Source of the DNA: Oreohelix idahoensis
Lineage: Eukaryota > Mollusca > Gastropoda > Stylommatophora > Oreohelicidae
Reading direction: 5' to 3'
Length of the DNA: 64,000 nucleotides
Assembly (NCBI GenBank): GCA_024509875.1
Contig: JAMPIV010019835.1
Location: 62,001 to 126,000 of the forward strand
The notes beneath the pieces were generated by a model. It was given only the letters and a program-made list of their open reading frames with translations, was not told the origin of the DNA and made no database searches. Shown here in pieces: positions 20,760 to 31,930 of the stretch (within the stretch, counting starts at the first letter, position 1; each line of letters begins with the position of its first letter). A program made the translations under genes and the position numbers.

Positions 20760-20930
20760 AAAATCAAATATCATCATCATCATATCCCCTTTTTGCTCTG
20801 TATGATTCATGGAGCTACTGCTACAGCTGGTCCCCATGCATGAAGCCTGCACCAAGGATTCAGCATGACGTAGAAGTAGTCGTTTATGTAGCAATTTGTT
20901 TTATATGATGAGGTAAATCAAAGTGTAGTA
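20760..20930 (-). repeat. Repeat X copy with short (ATC)n
   Basis: 'atcatcatcatatcccc' leads into 'ggagctactgctacagctgg' and 'gttttatatgatgaggt'. Confidence 0.6.
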
Positions 20931-21077
20931 AATCAAATATAGTTAAATGTTTGTTCTTCTTGCATCATTGTAAGTCCTTGTCAAACTAATAAGAATAATG
21001 AAGAAAAAAAAAAGAATATTTTTTATCAAACTTGAAAAAAAAAAAAAATACTCAATATTGTTAAAATTCTTGTGCAG

Positions 21078-21259
21078 GAAGAGACCCATATGAACTACGA
21101 TCAGCTGTTGCTGCTTTACTGCAACCAAAAGTCAAAGCTGCTGGAGCAAGCAACAGGGAGCACCACACAAACAGTGGCACTGCTAGGGGTGTAGAGAAGG
21201 GCAGACAACTACATAGCCAGGACCACAGAAAGGGTTATCTGCTTCCTTACGATTTGATT
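21078..21259 (+). CDS. KIAA0753: Moonraker/KIAA0753 homologue exon
   Basis: The acceptor is 'aaaattcttgtgcag' and the donor is 'gatt|gtaagt'. The first two bases complete the Gly codon split at 18889, then 60 codons follow in phase 0. It starts RDPYELRSAVAALLQPKVKA and goes on through a charged, low-complexity segment (GVEKGRQLHSQDHRKGY) to the end LLPYDLI. There is no strong similarity to a named domain. The assignment rests on perfect phase with both neighbours and correct splice sites. Confidence 0.8.
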
Positions 21260-21284
21260 GTAAGTTTACAGAAGAAAGTTGTAC

Positions 21285-21690
21285 AGTTTTTTTTCTTCTT
21301 CTTTGTACACTTTCAGACATCTACTTGAATGTTTTCAAAGAAAGCAGTAGTCAGTTTGAGGTTATTTGAATCTCCGTAGAGCTTTTCCATGAATGGTACT
21401 GGTGTCGGCCATATGCGCTTTCTCTGTTCCGCATATGTTGGGCAACTTTGAAGCAGATGTTCAGCAGTCATTTTATCAGTGCCACAGTTACACTGATCGG
21501 TAGTTCCTATCTTTAGCTTGTTGAATAGATGGTATCTCAATCTGTTGTGGTCAGTGTGGAGTCTGAGGATTATCACTTGTTCTCTTTTGTTGAGCTGATA
21601 ATATGCATCATTTTGTGTGCAACCTGGATGCTCTACATCCTATTTGTTTCTGTATCTGATTCTGATAAAACTCTTTGCCTCCTCGAAAGT
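21285..21690 (-). mobile_element. LINE family E 3' end
   Basis: The minus strand encodes LRYHLFNKLKIGTTDQCNCG, then AEHLLQSCPTYAEQRKRIWP and a final FFENIQVDV. The C-x-C...H...C pattern is the zinc-knuckle-like tail common after RNase H in I/Jockey-type LINEs. It lies in the intron just after the exon. Confidence 0.75.
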
Positions 21691-21699
21691 TTCAATGTT

Positions 21700-22000
21700 G
21701 TACAGTTTGAATATTGTTTAGTGTGGTGATGCATTTTGCAAGACAAATCGGGAAATTGAATGTGAGATGATTTGTTGTGTGAAAATGCATCAAGTTTGGT
21801 AGTATCATTGGTTTTGGGATGATGTGAGTTGTGTTGACACTAGTGAAGTGAGACATTCAGTCTGTGATTCACCGTATGGAAGGAGGTGTCAATGTGTTGT
21901 ATATTTATGTCCAATGATCTCTGTGAAATCAGCCTACGTGTATATTAACGTGTTGGACCACTAACTGCATGAGACTGTGGGTGAATTTGGACTTATCAGG
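21700..22000. other. Intron sequence, nothing recognised
   Basis: Non-repetitive text without splice-flanked open frames. Confidence 0.4.
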
Positions 22001-22009
22001 GATGCGATG

Positions 22010-22930
22010 TTACACTATGTCAAGCAGACTGTGTATAGCATCATCGTCATTAAGCGAAGTACATTGTACTCTTTCGTTAAGTCTGTGGCCCAGTGCATCT
22101 GATTTCAACAGGCATTTTTGTCGGGTTGCCATCCTTAGCCCATTACTGTCCCCAGTCTACCTGCAAGGCAACAGGTGTGTGTGTGTCTCTCTCTTTGTCT
22201 GGTCTCTACCCTACGACCTGTCCAGCTTGGAAGACCCTGCTGATAGGTGTGCTACCGCCGGCACAGCTCTTGGGGTCATGGGGACACACAAGCTCCTCTA
22301 CCTCATCACGGTGGAGACACGGTAGAGGAGAGACTGTGTTCATGAAAATGATGGAATATATGATCGACTTGGCTCGTCTGTCCTATAACCTTAATCAGAT
22401 GCAAGACAAAATAAAAATACTTGATGAGAGGTCACAACAGGTTGGTCTGAAAATACACAGGAAAAAGACAAAGATAATGAGAATAAATGCAAGAAATGAT
22501 AACAAGGTTGAACTTAAAAGAAACACCACTAAAAGATGTAGAATCGTACACATATCTTGGAAGTAATGTAGACAAAGTTGGAGGGACAGACAGTGATATC
22601 AAAATAAGAATACAAAAAGCAAGAGGAGCTTTCCTTGCATTGGGAAACATGGAGATCAAGAGAAATCAAGTCCAACACGAAAATAAGAATCTTCAACTCA
22701 AATGTCAAGTCAGTCCTATTGTTTGGCTCTGAAATGTGGAGAACAACAAAAAGGCTACAGACTTTCATAAACGGGTGCTTGCGAAGAATAGAAGGATTGA
22801 AATGGTATGACAAAGTCACAAATGTGGAACTGATGACAAGAACCAGACAAGTGCTGGTGGAACAAGAGTTGAGAAGAAGATGCTGGCGATGGTTAGGACA
22901 CACATTGAGGAAACCTGTTGATAGCATTAC
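22010..22930 (+). mobile_element. LINE family C, internal deletion copy with leader
   Basis: The first 320 bp resemble the leader of LINE A in style (ccccagtctacctgcaaggc, ggggacacacaagctcctct). From 22335 the reverse transcriptase C-terminal half follows in broken frames: [74 protein letters not shown]. The fingers and palm are missing. Confidence 0.7.
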
Positions 22931-23345
22931 TCAGATCACACAAGGAGGATCTCAGAGCAGTACACAAACTCCGTAGCACCGGCGAGAATCTCAATGTGTA
23001 TGTAAAGGAATCACACACTCTGTAAATATTTTTGTGGTGGGTAGGTTTCTATTTTTTAAATGTTGCCAGGGCAGTGGCCTGATAAGCCTACTCATTACGA
23101 TTTCCAACTGCTGAGGGATTTTTTACGTGTGCAACTTGCACACGGGACCTCCTATTTTTCGCCCTTATCCAAGAAGGCTAGGCATCCAATCTCACTACCC
23201 AGGAGACTGGGGGGGGGGGCGGGGGGGGGGGGGGGGGAGTATAACATCATTAGGACCACTGGTCCTAGAAAAAAAATGTCCATACATTATATTCCTTCAA
23301 CTGGGAATTGAACCTGGTTCCTCTAGAATTTGAGGCGGACACCAT
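22931..23345 (-). mobile_element. SINE 3 inserted in LINE C
   Basis: A minus-strand copy of the element at 48546-49026. Its tRNA-like head reads antisense 'tgggaattgaacctgg' near 23305, and the body includes 'gtgtgcaacttgcacacgg'. A G-run of about 25 bases near 23213-23238 replaces the normal 'cccccctgg' part. LINE C text resumes at 'caggcagaggtagacc'. Confidence 0.7.
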
Positions 23346-23515
23346 ACAGGCAGAGGTAGACCAAAAAACACTTGGAGGAGAGAACTGGATACAGTGGTGA
23401 AAATGATGAGGAAAACATGGAAAGAACTTGAGCGGATGGCACAGGACAGGAGGTCTTGGCATGTGTTTGTTGAAGGCCTATGCTCCTCGGGGAGCTAAAG
23501 GGTATTGATTGAGTG
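23346..23515 (+). mobile_element. LINE family C 3' end, continuation after SINE 3
   Basis: 'caggcagaggtagacc', 'acatggaaagaacttgagcg' and 'gagctaaagggtattgattg' complete the LINE begun at 22010. Confidence 0.65.
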
Positions 23516-23830
23516 ATATTCCTTCAACTGGTAATTGAACCCGGTACCTCTAGAATTTGAGGTAGACACCATACTTCTTAGCCACTCTGACCTTCAGCTG
23601 GCCAAGGAGCATAGGCCTTCAAAAACCGTCTCCTGTCCCGTGCCATCAGCTCAAGATTGTTCCATGTCTTCCTGGTCCCTTTATGTCTGCAGTTCTCTTC
23701 TCCATGTGTTTTATTTTCTTTGTCTACCTGTACTTCTTCTACCCTGTGGGTTCCAGAACAAAGACTGCCTTGTAATGCTATCAATATGTTTTCCTTATTG
23801 TGTGTCATATTCATAACCAGAGTTTTGTCA
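23516..23830 (-). mobile_element. SINE 3 head fragment followed by minus-strand LINE C 3' end
   Basis: 23516-23590 repeats 'attccttcaactggtaattg aacccgg', a SINE 3 head in antisense. 23595-23800 is the antisense LINE C end ('gccaaggagcataggccttc', 'tgccatcagctcaagattg'). Confidence 0.55.
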
Positions 23831-23904
23831 CTTACCGTTTATAATGTTAGTCTCAAAATTTCTTTATCGTCTATTTATTTGTTTTTTTAATACCATCAAT
23901 TTCA

Positions 23905-24265
23905 TATTTAATGTGGAACTGATGACAAGAACCAGACAAGTGCCAGTGGAACAAGAGTTGAGAAGAAGATGCTGGCGATGGATAGGACACACATTGAGGA
24001 AACCTGTTGACGGCATTACAAGGCAGTCCTTCTTCTGGAATCCCCTGGGAAAGAGAGACAGAGGTAGACCAAACACACATGGAGAAGAGAGCTGGAGACA
24101 AAAATGAAAATGATGAGAAAAACATGGAAAGAACTTGAGCTGATGGCATGTGACAGGAGGACTTGGCATGTGACAGGAAGACTTGGCATGTGACAGGAAG
24201 ACTTGGCATGTGTTTGTTGAAGACCTATGCTTCTTGTGGAGCTAAAGGGTATTGATTGATTGAAT
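23905..24265 (+). mobile_element. LINE family C 3' end with internal triplication
   Basis: A single frame shows [20 protein letters not shown] and [20 protein letters not shown]. Near the end 'tgtgacaggaagacttggca' occurs three times in a row (24146-24210). The tail is attgattgattg. Confidence 0.75.
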
Positions 24266-24343
24266 TTCATATTTCATTTCACTCCATGCTTTCATGCTGT
24301 TTATTCATTTACGACATTTTTTTTATTCAAAATGCAAAAATAG

Positions 24344-24471
24344 GCCAAGAGGGAGAAAGCACAGAGAGCTGTTGCGTTGTCCAACCAAGACAGAAGATTT
24401 GCTGACCCTACTGTGTCGGCCAATCTGAAAAAGTCACCTAGTCGACCAAATTCTGCCCCAGCAAATATCAG
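24344..24471 (+). CDS. KIAA0753: Moonraker/KIAA0753 homologue exon
   Basis: It is bounded by 'aaaaatag' and 'atcag|gttaga'. It enters in phase 0, contains 42 codons and leaves two bases (ag). The first half is AKREKAQRAVALSNQDRRFA and the second half is a Ser/Pro-rich linker ending PSRPNSAPANI. The pyrimidine tract is short and interrupted, so the start is less certain than for other exons. However, the leftover 'ag' is completed by 'a' of the exon at 47528 to give Arg, which supports both borders and implies a 23-kb intron. Confidence 0.72.
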
Positions 24472-24974
24472 GTTAGATAAAGAAAGGACTACTGTTCTCT
24501 CAGATATGTAATATGAGTTTCATTGTGGGGGCTGTCGGCCTCATCTTGTAAAACAAATTGCTACAGAAACTACGGCTGATAAACACAGTAGATGCTGTGT
24601 GTGGAAAAATACCAAGGTGACAGCATGGCTAAATCTGCAAACTTGTTACTTCATTTCTTTCCATCAAATTTTGTAATGTTTAATATGACCTTATAGTTTC
24701 TACATGGATAATATTTGCAAATTTCTGCTTGGAAAATATTTCCAGATCCTGTCTTAATTCATAACTTATCTTTCATGTGCATCATTCAAAGTCTGTCAGG
24801 AGGAATCCTTCTGTACGTTTCTTCATAGACTTAGTGGGAGGGCTGAAGAGTCCAGAAGACAGTGAGAGCTCTAAAATTGGTAGTTAAGCAACCAGGTGGA
24901 TTTCTATGTCATTCAGGTTAAAATGGGCTAGGATTAGACCAAAACTGCCCAAAAAAAAAATAAAATTGTCTGCA
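24472..24974. other. Start of the 23-kb intron with a repeat X relic
   Basis: About 24500-24600 resembles repeat X in plus orientation ('cattgtgggggctgtcggcc', 'tgctacagaaactacggctg'). The rest is unrecognised. Confidence 0.4.
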
Positions 24975-25385
24975 TCAAGGCATATCTGGAGTCATCCTTA
25001 TATGACCACCAGCTATGCACAATGCTACAGTATGTAAATTTGGATGAGAACCTCTGTCTGTGAGGCAAATTGCACCCTCATTGACTCTTGAAATCATCCA
25101 CACACTTCCAGGGATTCCCCCTGTGGTGAAACATGTTGAGAACCCATCATTGCATGCTAAGCTTAGAGGAGTCACTTGAGCCCCAGACATATCTCTGGCT
25201 TTTACCTGATTGCCTACTTGCAGAAGGATCTCACTGTGGACCTTATGATAGGCAGGGGAGTTGAGAAGTGGCTCTGTGTAGGATGTGATGATTCTTTGGG
25301 ATAGCCCAGAACCAGAGCACAGTATTTTAGCTCTGCATATTTGGAGAGCCCTCTTGGATGGCAGGGAATCCACTGTATGCCACAT
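24975..25385 (-). other. 136-codon minus-strand open frame of unknown origin
   Basis: The frame starts MWHTVDSLPSKRALQICRAK and contains LLNSPAYHKVHSEILLQVGN and a final GGHIRMTPDMP. I do not recognise it. It does not match any repeat in this window and has no visible splice context. It may be a gag-like retroelement relic or chance. An antisense role is not supported. Confidence 0.2.
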
Positions 25386-25411
25386 TCTTCTTCCTCCTAG
25401 CTTGGGACCAG

Positions 25412-25520
25412 ATGTGATGATCCTTTAAATGCAAGCCAAGCTGGAGAAATTGGAGCTCATGATTTCAACTCAACACATTTTGGAAAGGCAAAAAAGCCAC
25501 AGGAAAAGCCTAGATCTTCA
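25412..25520 (+). CDS. Possible extra moonraker exon, unproven
   Basis: A strong pyrimidine tract ('cattcttcttcctcctag') lies just upstream. With the acceptor 'gggaccag' the first base completes the codon left at 24471 and 36 codons follow without a stop (RCDDPLNASQAGEIGAHDF, then KAKKPQEKPRSS). The only nearby donor in the unique sequence (gtttat, 25521) would end in phase 0 and break the join to 47528. A gtacac at 25538 would restore phase but lies inside the LINE E tail. Either the exon lost its donor when the LINE inserted, or it is not an exon. Confidence 0.3.
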
Positions 25521-25522
25521 GT

Positions 25523-26060
25523 TTATTCTTCTTCTTCGTACACTGTCAGACGTCGACTTGAATGTTCTCAAAGAAAGCAGTAGTCAGTTTGATGCTATTT
25601 GAATCCCCGTAAAGCTTTTCCATGAAAGGAGCTGGCGTCGGCCATATGCGCTTTCTCTGTACCGCATATAAGGGGCAACTTTGAAGCAGATGTTCAGCAG
25701 TCATTTTATCAGTGCCACGGTAGTTCCTATCTTTAGCTTGTTGAATAGATGGTATCGCAATCTGTTGTGGCCAGTGCGGAGTCTGAAGATTACCACTTGT
25801 TCTCTTCTGTTGACCTGGTAGTAAGCATCATTCCATTTGTTCCTGTATCTGATTCTGATAAAATTCTTTGCCTCCTCGAAAGTTATGCTTGCATTAGGCT
25901 GAGGTAGATGTGAACCTTCTTTTGCCATTCTGTCAGCCTCTTCATTGCCGGTGATGTTACAATGAGATGGGATCCATTGGATCCCAACACTTTTGATTCG
26001 TTGAAGGACTATTCAATGCGGTATTGGCTACAAAAGAGTGTAAAGCTCAGCAGCCCTAGT
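25523..26060 (-). mobile_element. LINE family E 3' part
   Basis: The minus strand reads MAKEGSHLPQPNASITFEEA, then RTGHNRLRYHLFNKLKIGTT, as in the other E copies. The tail region is 'cgaagaagaagaa'. Confidence 0.75.
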
Positions 26061-26424
26061 TAAACAACAACAACAATAATTGCCATTGTATAAATGTTGG
26101 GCCACCGTACATGTCACACCTTGATGATGAAAAACCTGTACAAAAAATCCCAAACCCTGTACAAAGACCCGCAAAACCTGTACACAGAATGGAAAAAAAA
26201 CATATCAAAAGAGTTAAATCGTGTAAAAATATTTTCAATTATAGTGGGCTGCATTATAAATGAGGCACAGGGACTTTGCCTTTTAAAGCAGGTCTTCACT
26301 TATTTTAAAACCCAAACAATAAATGTCTGAGTTTATTTTACACTGTGGAAATAATGTGATGGTGTCATCATTTATTCTATTTCTGTGCTTAATTATCACT
26401 AACAGACTGGGAAATCCTGTGTTC
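26061..26424. other. Intron sequence before the tandem units
   Basis: 'acctgtaca' occurs three times within 26140-26190 as a loose short repeat. Otherwise nothing is recognised. Confidence 0.4.
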
Positions 26425-29400
26425 AAAGCATACACTGATACTGAAAGTTTTTAAAAAGTAACACTGTTGATGCTGTGCATTGTAAATAAAAATGTGGAAA
26501 TATTGTGTTAAAACAATATAATGATTTAATTTATTATATGAATACGCACACAGTATCAGAGATATGATTTTTAACATTAACGATATTATACACACAAATG
26601 ACCCGCAAACTGAAGTTGGACCATTCTATCTTACGCATTTGCAAGTTTAACTTCAAACCTAACTTTCTCCTCCTTATCTTCACAAAGTTCAGTACATGTC
26701 TGGAACAATTCAAATTTGGCTTCTAATTCTTCAGCATTTTCCACTTGCTACTAAACCTCTTAACTTTTTTACATAATGGAAAAAACCTGGGCCCTTTGAA
26801 TGGTAAATAAATAAGTAAATAAATAAATAAAGGTTATAATGAGGTACTCGTTGGACATAAAGGATGACACCAGACAATAGAAAAGAAAATATAAGTGATA
26901 GGCTTACCAGGAATCGAACCTAGGACCAGCTAAACGGCGCCATCGCCTTGCTAATTTTTTTAACAGAACTAGTATTGGTGTGTATATCTTGCAAATGTTC
27001 AAAGATCTTAGCATCTGTTTTATCGGCTTCCTGTTTTAGAAGTCTGTTTTATCGGCTTCCTGTTCTAGAAGTTTGTTTTATCGGCTTCCTATTCTAGAAG
27101 TCTGTTTTAAAACAGTGCTTATTAAAATATGAAGTTAATGAGGAACCATATATTCAATTTCAATATCTAACATTATTTTATGTAAATAATTTTGGTTTCG
27201 TGCCACTTGTTTTTTAATTCCTTTTCCAAATTTCATAAATCTCTTGTAATCTCACTTCAACATGGCCAGATTTCTTTGTTTGAAAGTTTTGTGTTGGACT
27301 GATATCTTAATCATCTTATTTGGCTGAAGACACCAAAGACACCATGAACTCCGGACAAACCGTAAATTTTCATCAAAGAGTCATAATCCCCGAATAAAAA
27401 AATAATCATTTTGTTACCTTCCCACACTAAATCTTTTAATGACTCTATCTGAGCTTTCATACTATTCATAAATATTTTTTAATTATTATTTGTCTGACTC
27501 TAGCTATTGCTAATTGGATGATATTGGTTTTAGAATTTGATTTCTCCAAATTCCCTACCGGCATTGTAACTTTCAGATTTCCTTTTCCATGATCAACCCC
27601 AATTTTAAGCCATACTTCATCTTCTGGTATAGTTATTATGCCATGTTAATGAGCCCTCCTTCTTGGTTGCTGAGGAGCCCACAAATAAAACCACCAAAAT
27701 TGTTAAAACTTGCCAACAGTGTCTCTAGCCCATGTCCAACATCTCCCACAAACTCTTTCATTTCCATATGCACCCATTCATGCCTAATTTCTCTTGTCCA
27801 TTTTCTTTCTGCCCCTTCATGCTTCTGTTTTTGTCATCTCTGGTCTATGAAACTGCTTACCCTATATAAACACTAAGATGAATTTAGGTGGAGAAAATCT
27901 GTAATTTCTCCTCAAAATTTTTTTATAATTTAGAACTATCTAGGTCGTTTAGATTTTAAGATATTTAATTAGTAAATGCGTCACCCTCTGTAATATTTTC
28001 CTCAAATGATGATGATGTTTTGTAACGGCTGTTACAAAGCAAAATAATATAAAAAAACAATGAAAATCCACACAGAGATAGTATTTTGCACAGAGTTATT
28101 TTCTAGTAAATTATTTTAGTCCTGTGCTTTATCAGGAATGCGCTTAAACTGGTTTAAATTTCATGCTTTTTCAAGCCAAAGTCAGCTGATCTTTCCCGCC
28201 AAAGTAGACGATACTGTGTTTTCTGGTTAACAAGATTTATTGCCTTCGGGTCAGGAGAAAGGGCACGATACTAAAGTAGCGACTTTTTAGAAGGCACAAA
28301 CAGCCATGTGGACTCCCAATCAATGCCTTGGATGGTCCAAAATGTAGTTATTGTATTGGACTCCAAATCTATGCCTTGGAAGGTCCAAAATGTAGTTTCT
28401 GTATTGGACTCCAAATCTATGCATTGGAAGGTCCAAAATGTAGTTATTTTATTGGACTCCAAATCTATGCATAGGAAGGTCCAAAATGTAGTTATTGTAT
28501 TGGACTCCAAATCTATGCATTGGAAGGTCCAAAATGTAGTTATTGTATTGGACTCCAAATCTATGCATTGGAAGGTCCAAAATGTAGTTATTGTATTGGA
28601 CTCCAAATCTATGCATTGGATGGTCCAAAATGTAGTTATTGTATTGGACTCCAAATCTATGCCTTGGAAGGTCCAAAATGTAGTTATTGTATTGGACTCC
28701 AAATCTATGCATTGGAAGGTCCAAAATGTAGTTATTGTATTGGACTCCAAATCTATGCATTGGAAGGTCCAAAATGTAGTTATTGTATTGGACTCCAAAT
28801 CTATGCATTGGATGGTCCAAAATGTAGTTATTATATTGGACTCCAAATCTATGCCTTGGAAGGTCCAAAATGTAGTTATTGTATTGGACTCCCAGTCTAT
28901 GCCTTGGAAGGTCCAAAATGTAGTTATTGTATTGGACTCCAAATCTAGGCCTTGGAAGGTCCAAAATGTAGTTATTGTATTGGACTCCAAATCTATGCAT
29001 TGGATGGTCCAAAATGTAGTTATTGTATTGGACTCCAAATCTATGCCTTGGAAGGTCCAAAATGTAGTTATTGTATTGGACTCCCAGTCTATGCCTTGGT
29101 CCCAAATGTAGTTACTATATTGAACTCCAGATCTATGCATTGGAAGGTACAAAATGTAGTTATTGTATTGGACTCCAAATCTATGCCTTGGAAGGTCCAA
29201 AATGTAGTTATTGTATTGGACTCCAAATCTATGCATTGGACGGTCCAAAATGTAGTTATTGTATTGGACTCCAAATCTATGTTTTGGAAGGTCCAAAATG
29301 TAGTTATTGTATTGGACTCCCAATCTATGCCTTAGTCCCAAATGTAGTTACTGTATTGAACTCCAGATCTATGCATTGAAAAGTCCAAAATGTAGTCATT

Positions 29401-29910
29401 GTATTGGACACAGTGGTTTGCCAACGTGCTTTTAGTTACCCACGTTGAATCCAGCTACCATTCGGGTCACAAGGTCAAATTCTTACCTGCGTTTGGGAAT
29501 TCCAGTCCCAGTGCTCTAGACATTTGATATGGGATAATTAAACCGTCGCTGCAAATTTATTGTTAGAAACTCCAGTTTTTAAGTAGCGTTTAGTCATAGT
29601 TGGTATGTTACTACTAGTTGCTGTTTAAAAACGAACATTGTAGTGTAATTACAATAGAAGATATGAGAGCCTAAAAAAGTGCGAAAAGTAATTTTTTCAA
29701 GTTTTAATATGTCATCATTGTTACACAGTGACATTAACAGTATACAAAAACTGTACTCAATTCATACAGTAATATAAAATAGACATGTTATAGAAAATGG
29801 ACGTAGCTGAAAATGTTTTGCAGCATGCTTCAAATAGGAGTTATCAAAAGATGAATTGACAAGTAATTAATCTTGATTAAATTTCTATTACTTGTACTTT
29901 ACAGAGTGCG
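26425..29910. repeat. Tandem unit 1 (about 3.5 kb) containing a 48-bp minisatellite
   Basis: It begins 'aaagcatacactgatactg' and ends where the same text begins again at 29911. In order it holds about 1.9 kb of AT-rich non-coding sequence (with a SINE-like antisense tRNA B box 'ggaatcgaacctagg' near 26910 and three 28-bp 'tctgttttatcggcttcctg' copies at 27010-27110), the minisatellite, and a 500-bp tail. No coding function is recognised. Confidence 0.85.
28308..29409. repeat. 48-bp minisatellite, array 1
   Basis: About 22 copies of a unit that includes 'attgtattggactccaaat' and 'ggaaggtccaaaatgtag'. Each unit has two short palindromes (TTGGA-C-TCCAA and TTGGA-AGG-TCCAA). Because 48 is a multiple of three and no stop falls in several frames, long ORFs appear on both strands. 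They are repeat artefacts, not genes. Irregular 45-bp units (tagtcccaaatgtagttac) mark the 3' end. Confidence 0.95.
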
Positions 29911-30605
29911 AAAGCATACATTGATACTGAGAGTTTTTAAAAAGTAACACTGTTGATGCTGTGCATTGTAAATAAAAATGTGGAAATATTGTGTTAAAAC
30001 AATATAATGATTTAATTTATTATATGAATACGCACACAGTATCAGAGATATGATTTTTAACATTAACGATATTATACACACAAATGCAGTTTATAATATC
30101 TGCCCTAGCACACTGACCCGCAAACTGAAGTTGGACCATTCTATCTTACGCATTTGCAAGTTTAACTTCAAACCTAACTTTCTCCTCCTTATCTTCACAA
30201 AGTTCAGTACATATCTGGAACAATTCAATTTTGGCTTCTAATTCTTCTGCATTTTCCAGTTGCTACTACACCTCTTAACTTTTTTTACATAATGGAAGAA
30301 ACCCTGTGAATAGTAAATAAATAAGTAAATAAATAAATAAAGGTTATAATGAGGTACTCGTTGGACATAAAGGATGACACCAGACAATAGAAAAGAAAAT
30401 ATAAGTGATAAGCTTACCTGGAATCGAACCTAGGACCAGCAAAACGGCACCATCGCCTTGCTGTTAATTTTTTTAACAGAACTAGTGTTGGTGTGTATAT
30501 CTTGCAAATTTTCAAAGATCTTGGCGTCTGTTTTATCGGCTTCCTGTTCAAGAAGTCTGTTTTAAAACAATACTTAGTAAAATATGAAGTTAATGAGGAA
30601 CCATA

Positions 30606-31928
30606 CGAGGGCTGTCCGGAAAAGAATCGGCCATAATTAATATTAGAAAAACCGTTTGCGCGACATCGATGTAACTTGGCAGCCAAATAGAGTGGCCTGT
30701 TATGCACATACGTGTGCAATGTTGACGTTGCTGCACCAGTCAGTGCGACCGTTAAAAGCCATTTAGTGAGCACGTGCACTGTGTGGTCGTCGCATTCAAA
30801 ATGGCTGAACGAGTAGAGCAAAGAATCTGCATCAAATTTTGCGTCAAGCTTCAACATTCCTCCACGGAAAATATTATGATGATTCAGAAGGCTTTTGGAG
30901 ATGATGCAATGAGTGCTACACAAATAAAGGTGTGGCACAAACGCTTCAAAGATGGTCGAGAATCTGTTGAATGTGATCCCATTTCTGGAAGGCCTGCAAC
31001 AAGCAGAACACCGGAAAATGTTGAACGTGTACGGGCTGCAATCAACAAAGATCAGCGACTGTCAGTGCGAGAACTAGAAAAAGATCTGGGAATTCCAAAA
31101 ACTATTGTATCCGAGATTCTGACCCAGGATCTGGGTATGAGACGTGTCGTGGCAAAATTCGTTCCGCGGATTCTGCTACCAGAGAAGAAGGAACTTCGTG
31201 CCACAGTTGCTAATGATTTGCTTCAAACCGCAACCAATAACCCAGATTTCATGAAGAAAGTCATAACCGGAGATGAATCATGGATCTACTGCTATGATCC
31301 AGAAACGAAGGCTCAGTCGTCTCAGTGGAAGTTGCCTGGTTCTCCACGCCCGAAGAAGGCGCGGCAAACCCGTAGCAAGATCAAGACCATATTGACTGTG
31401 TTTTTTTATTGGGAAGGTGTTATCTATCGCGAGTACGCTCCTTCAGGCCAAACAATTAATAAGGAGTACTACCTCAAAGTTCTCCGTCGGTTGAGAAATG
31501 CAGTACGACGAAAACGACCACAGTTGTGGGCAACTGGCGATTGGCGTCTTCATCACGACAACGCGCCCGCCCATGCATCACATCTAGTGCAAAGTTTTTT
31601 GTTGAAACATAACATCAACCAGGTAACTCATCCCCCCCTATAGCCCAGACATGGCACCCTGCGACTTTTGGCTTTTTCCAAAATTGAAATCATGTTTGAA
31701 AGGTAGAAAATTTCAGACCGTCGATGAGATTAAAGAAAATACGATGACGCCACTGATGGCGCTTCCAAAAAAAGCCTTCACAGAGTGTTTTAAACAGTGG
31801 AAGAAACGCTGGGAGCACTGTGTGATGTCCCAAGGAGCCTACTTTGAAGGGGACTGAGCCATCATTGTGCTATGTAAAATGTTTATTGATTTATATTACA
31901 TGGCCGGTTCTTTTCCGGACAGCCCTCG
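30606..31928 (+). mobile_element. Full-length mariner transposon with 29-bp inverted ends
   Basis: It is bounded by TA on both sides (30604-30605, 31929-31930). The ends begin CGAGGGCTGTCCGGAAAAGA on each strand with one mismatch over 29 bp. The same unit 1 position near 27144 reads 'gaggaaccatatattc' without the element, so the 1,323-bp insertion and its TA duplication are proven by an empty site. It encodes a transposase on the plus strand. Confidence 0.95.
30801..31857 (+). pseudogene. Mariner DD34D transposase with a single frameshift
   Basis: The start was chosen at MAERVEQRICIKFCVKLQHS, 195 bp inside the element. The N-terminal half shows the two helix-turn-helix DNA-binding regions (IKVWHKRFKDGRESVECDP; QRLSVRELEKDLGIPKTIVS). 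The catalytic residues are visible: D in ITGDESWIYCYDP, D in LHHDNAPAHAS and D in MAPCDFWLF, with 34 residues between the second and third, the mariner signature. The frame breaks at a run of seven C (31632-31638), after which the C-terminal part continues in another frame to the stop at 31857. The break could be a one-base expansion or a sequencing error. Otherwise the length is normal (about 350 codons). Confidence 0.9.
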
Positions 31929-31930
31929 TA

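Noticed and set aside
28271..29341. Long open frames on both strands over the 48-bp repeats (also 42533-44009)
   Set aside because: The period is a multiple of three without stops in several frames. Overlapping frames of equal quality on both strands show it is repeat structure, not a gene.
28308..29409. CRISPR array
   Set aside because: Repeats are directly adjacent with no unique spacers, and the genome is animal. The same holds for the 26-, 44- and 45-bp arrays.
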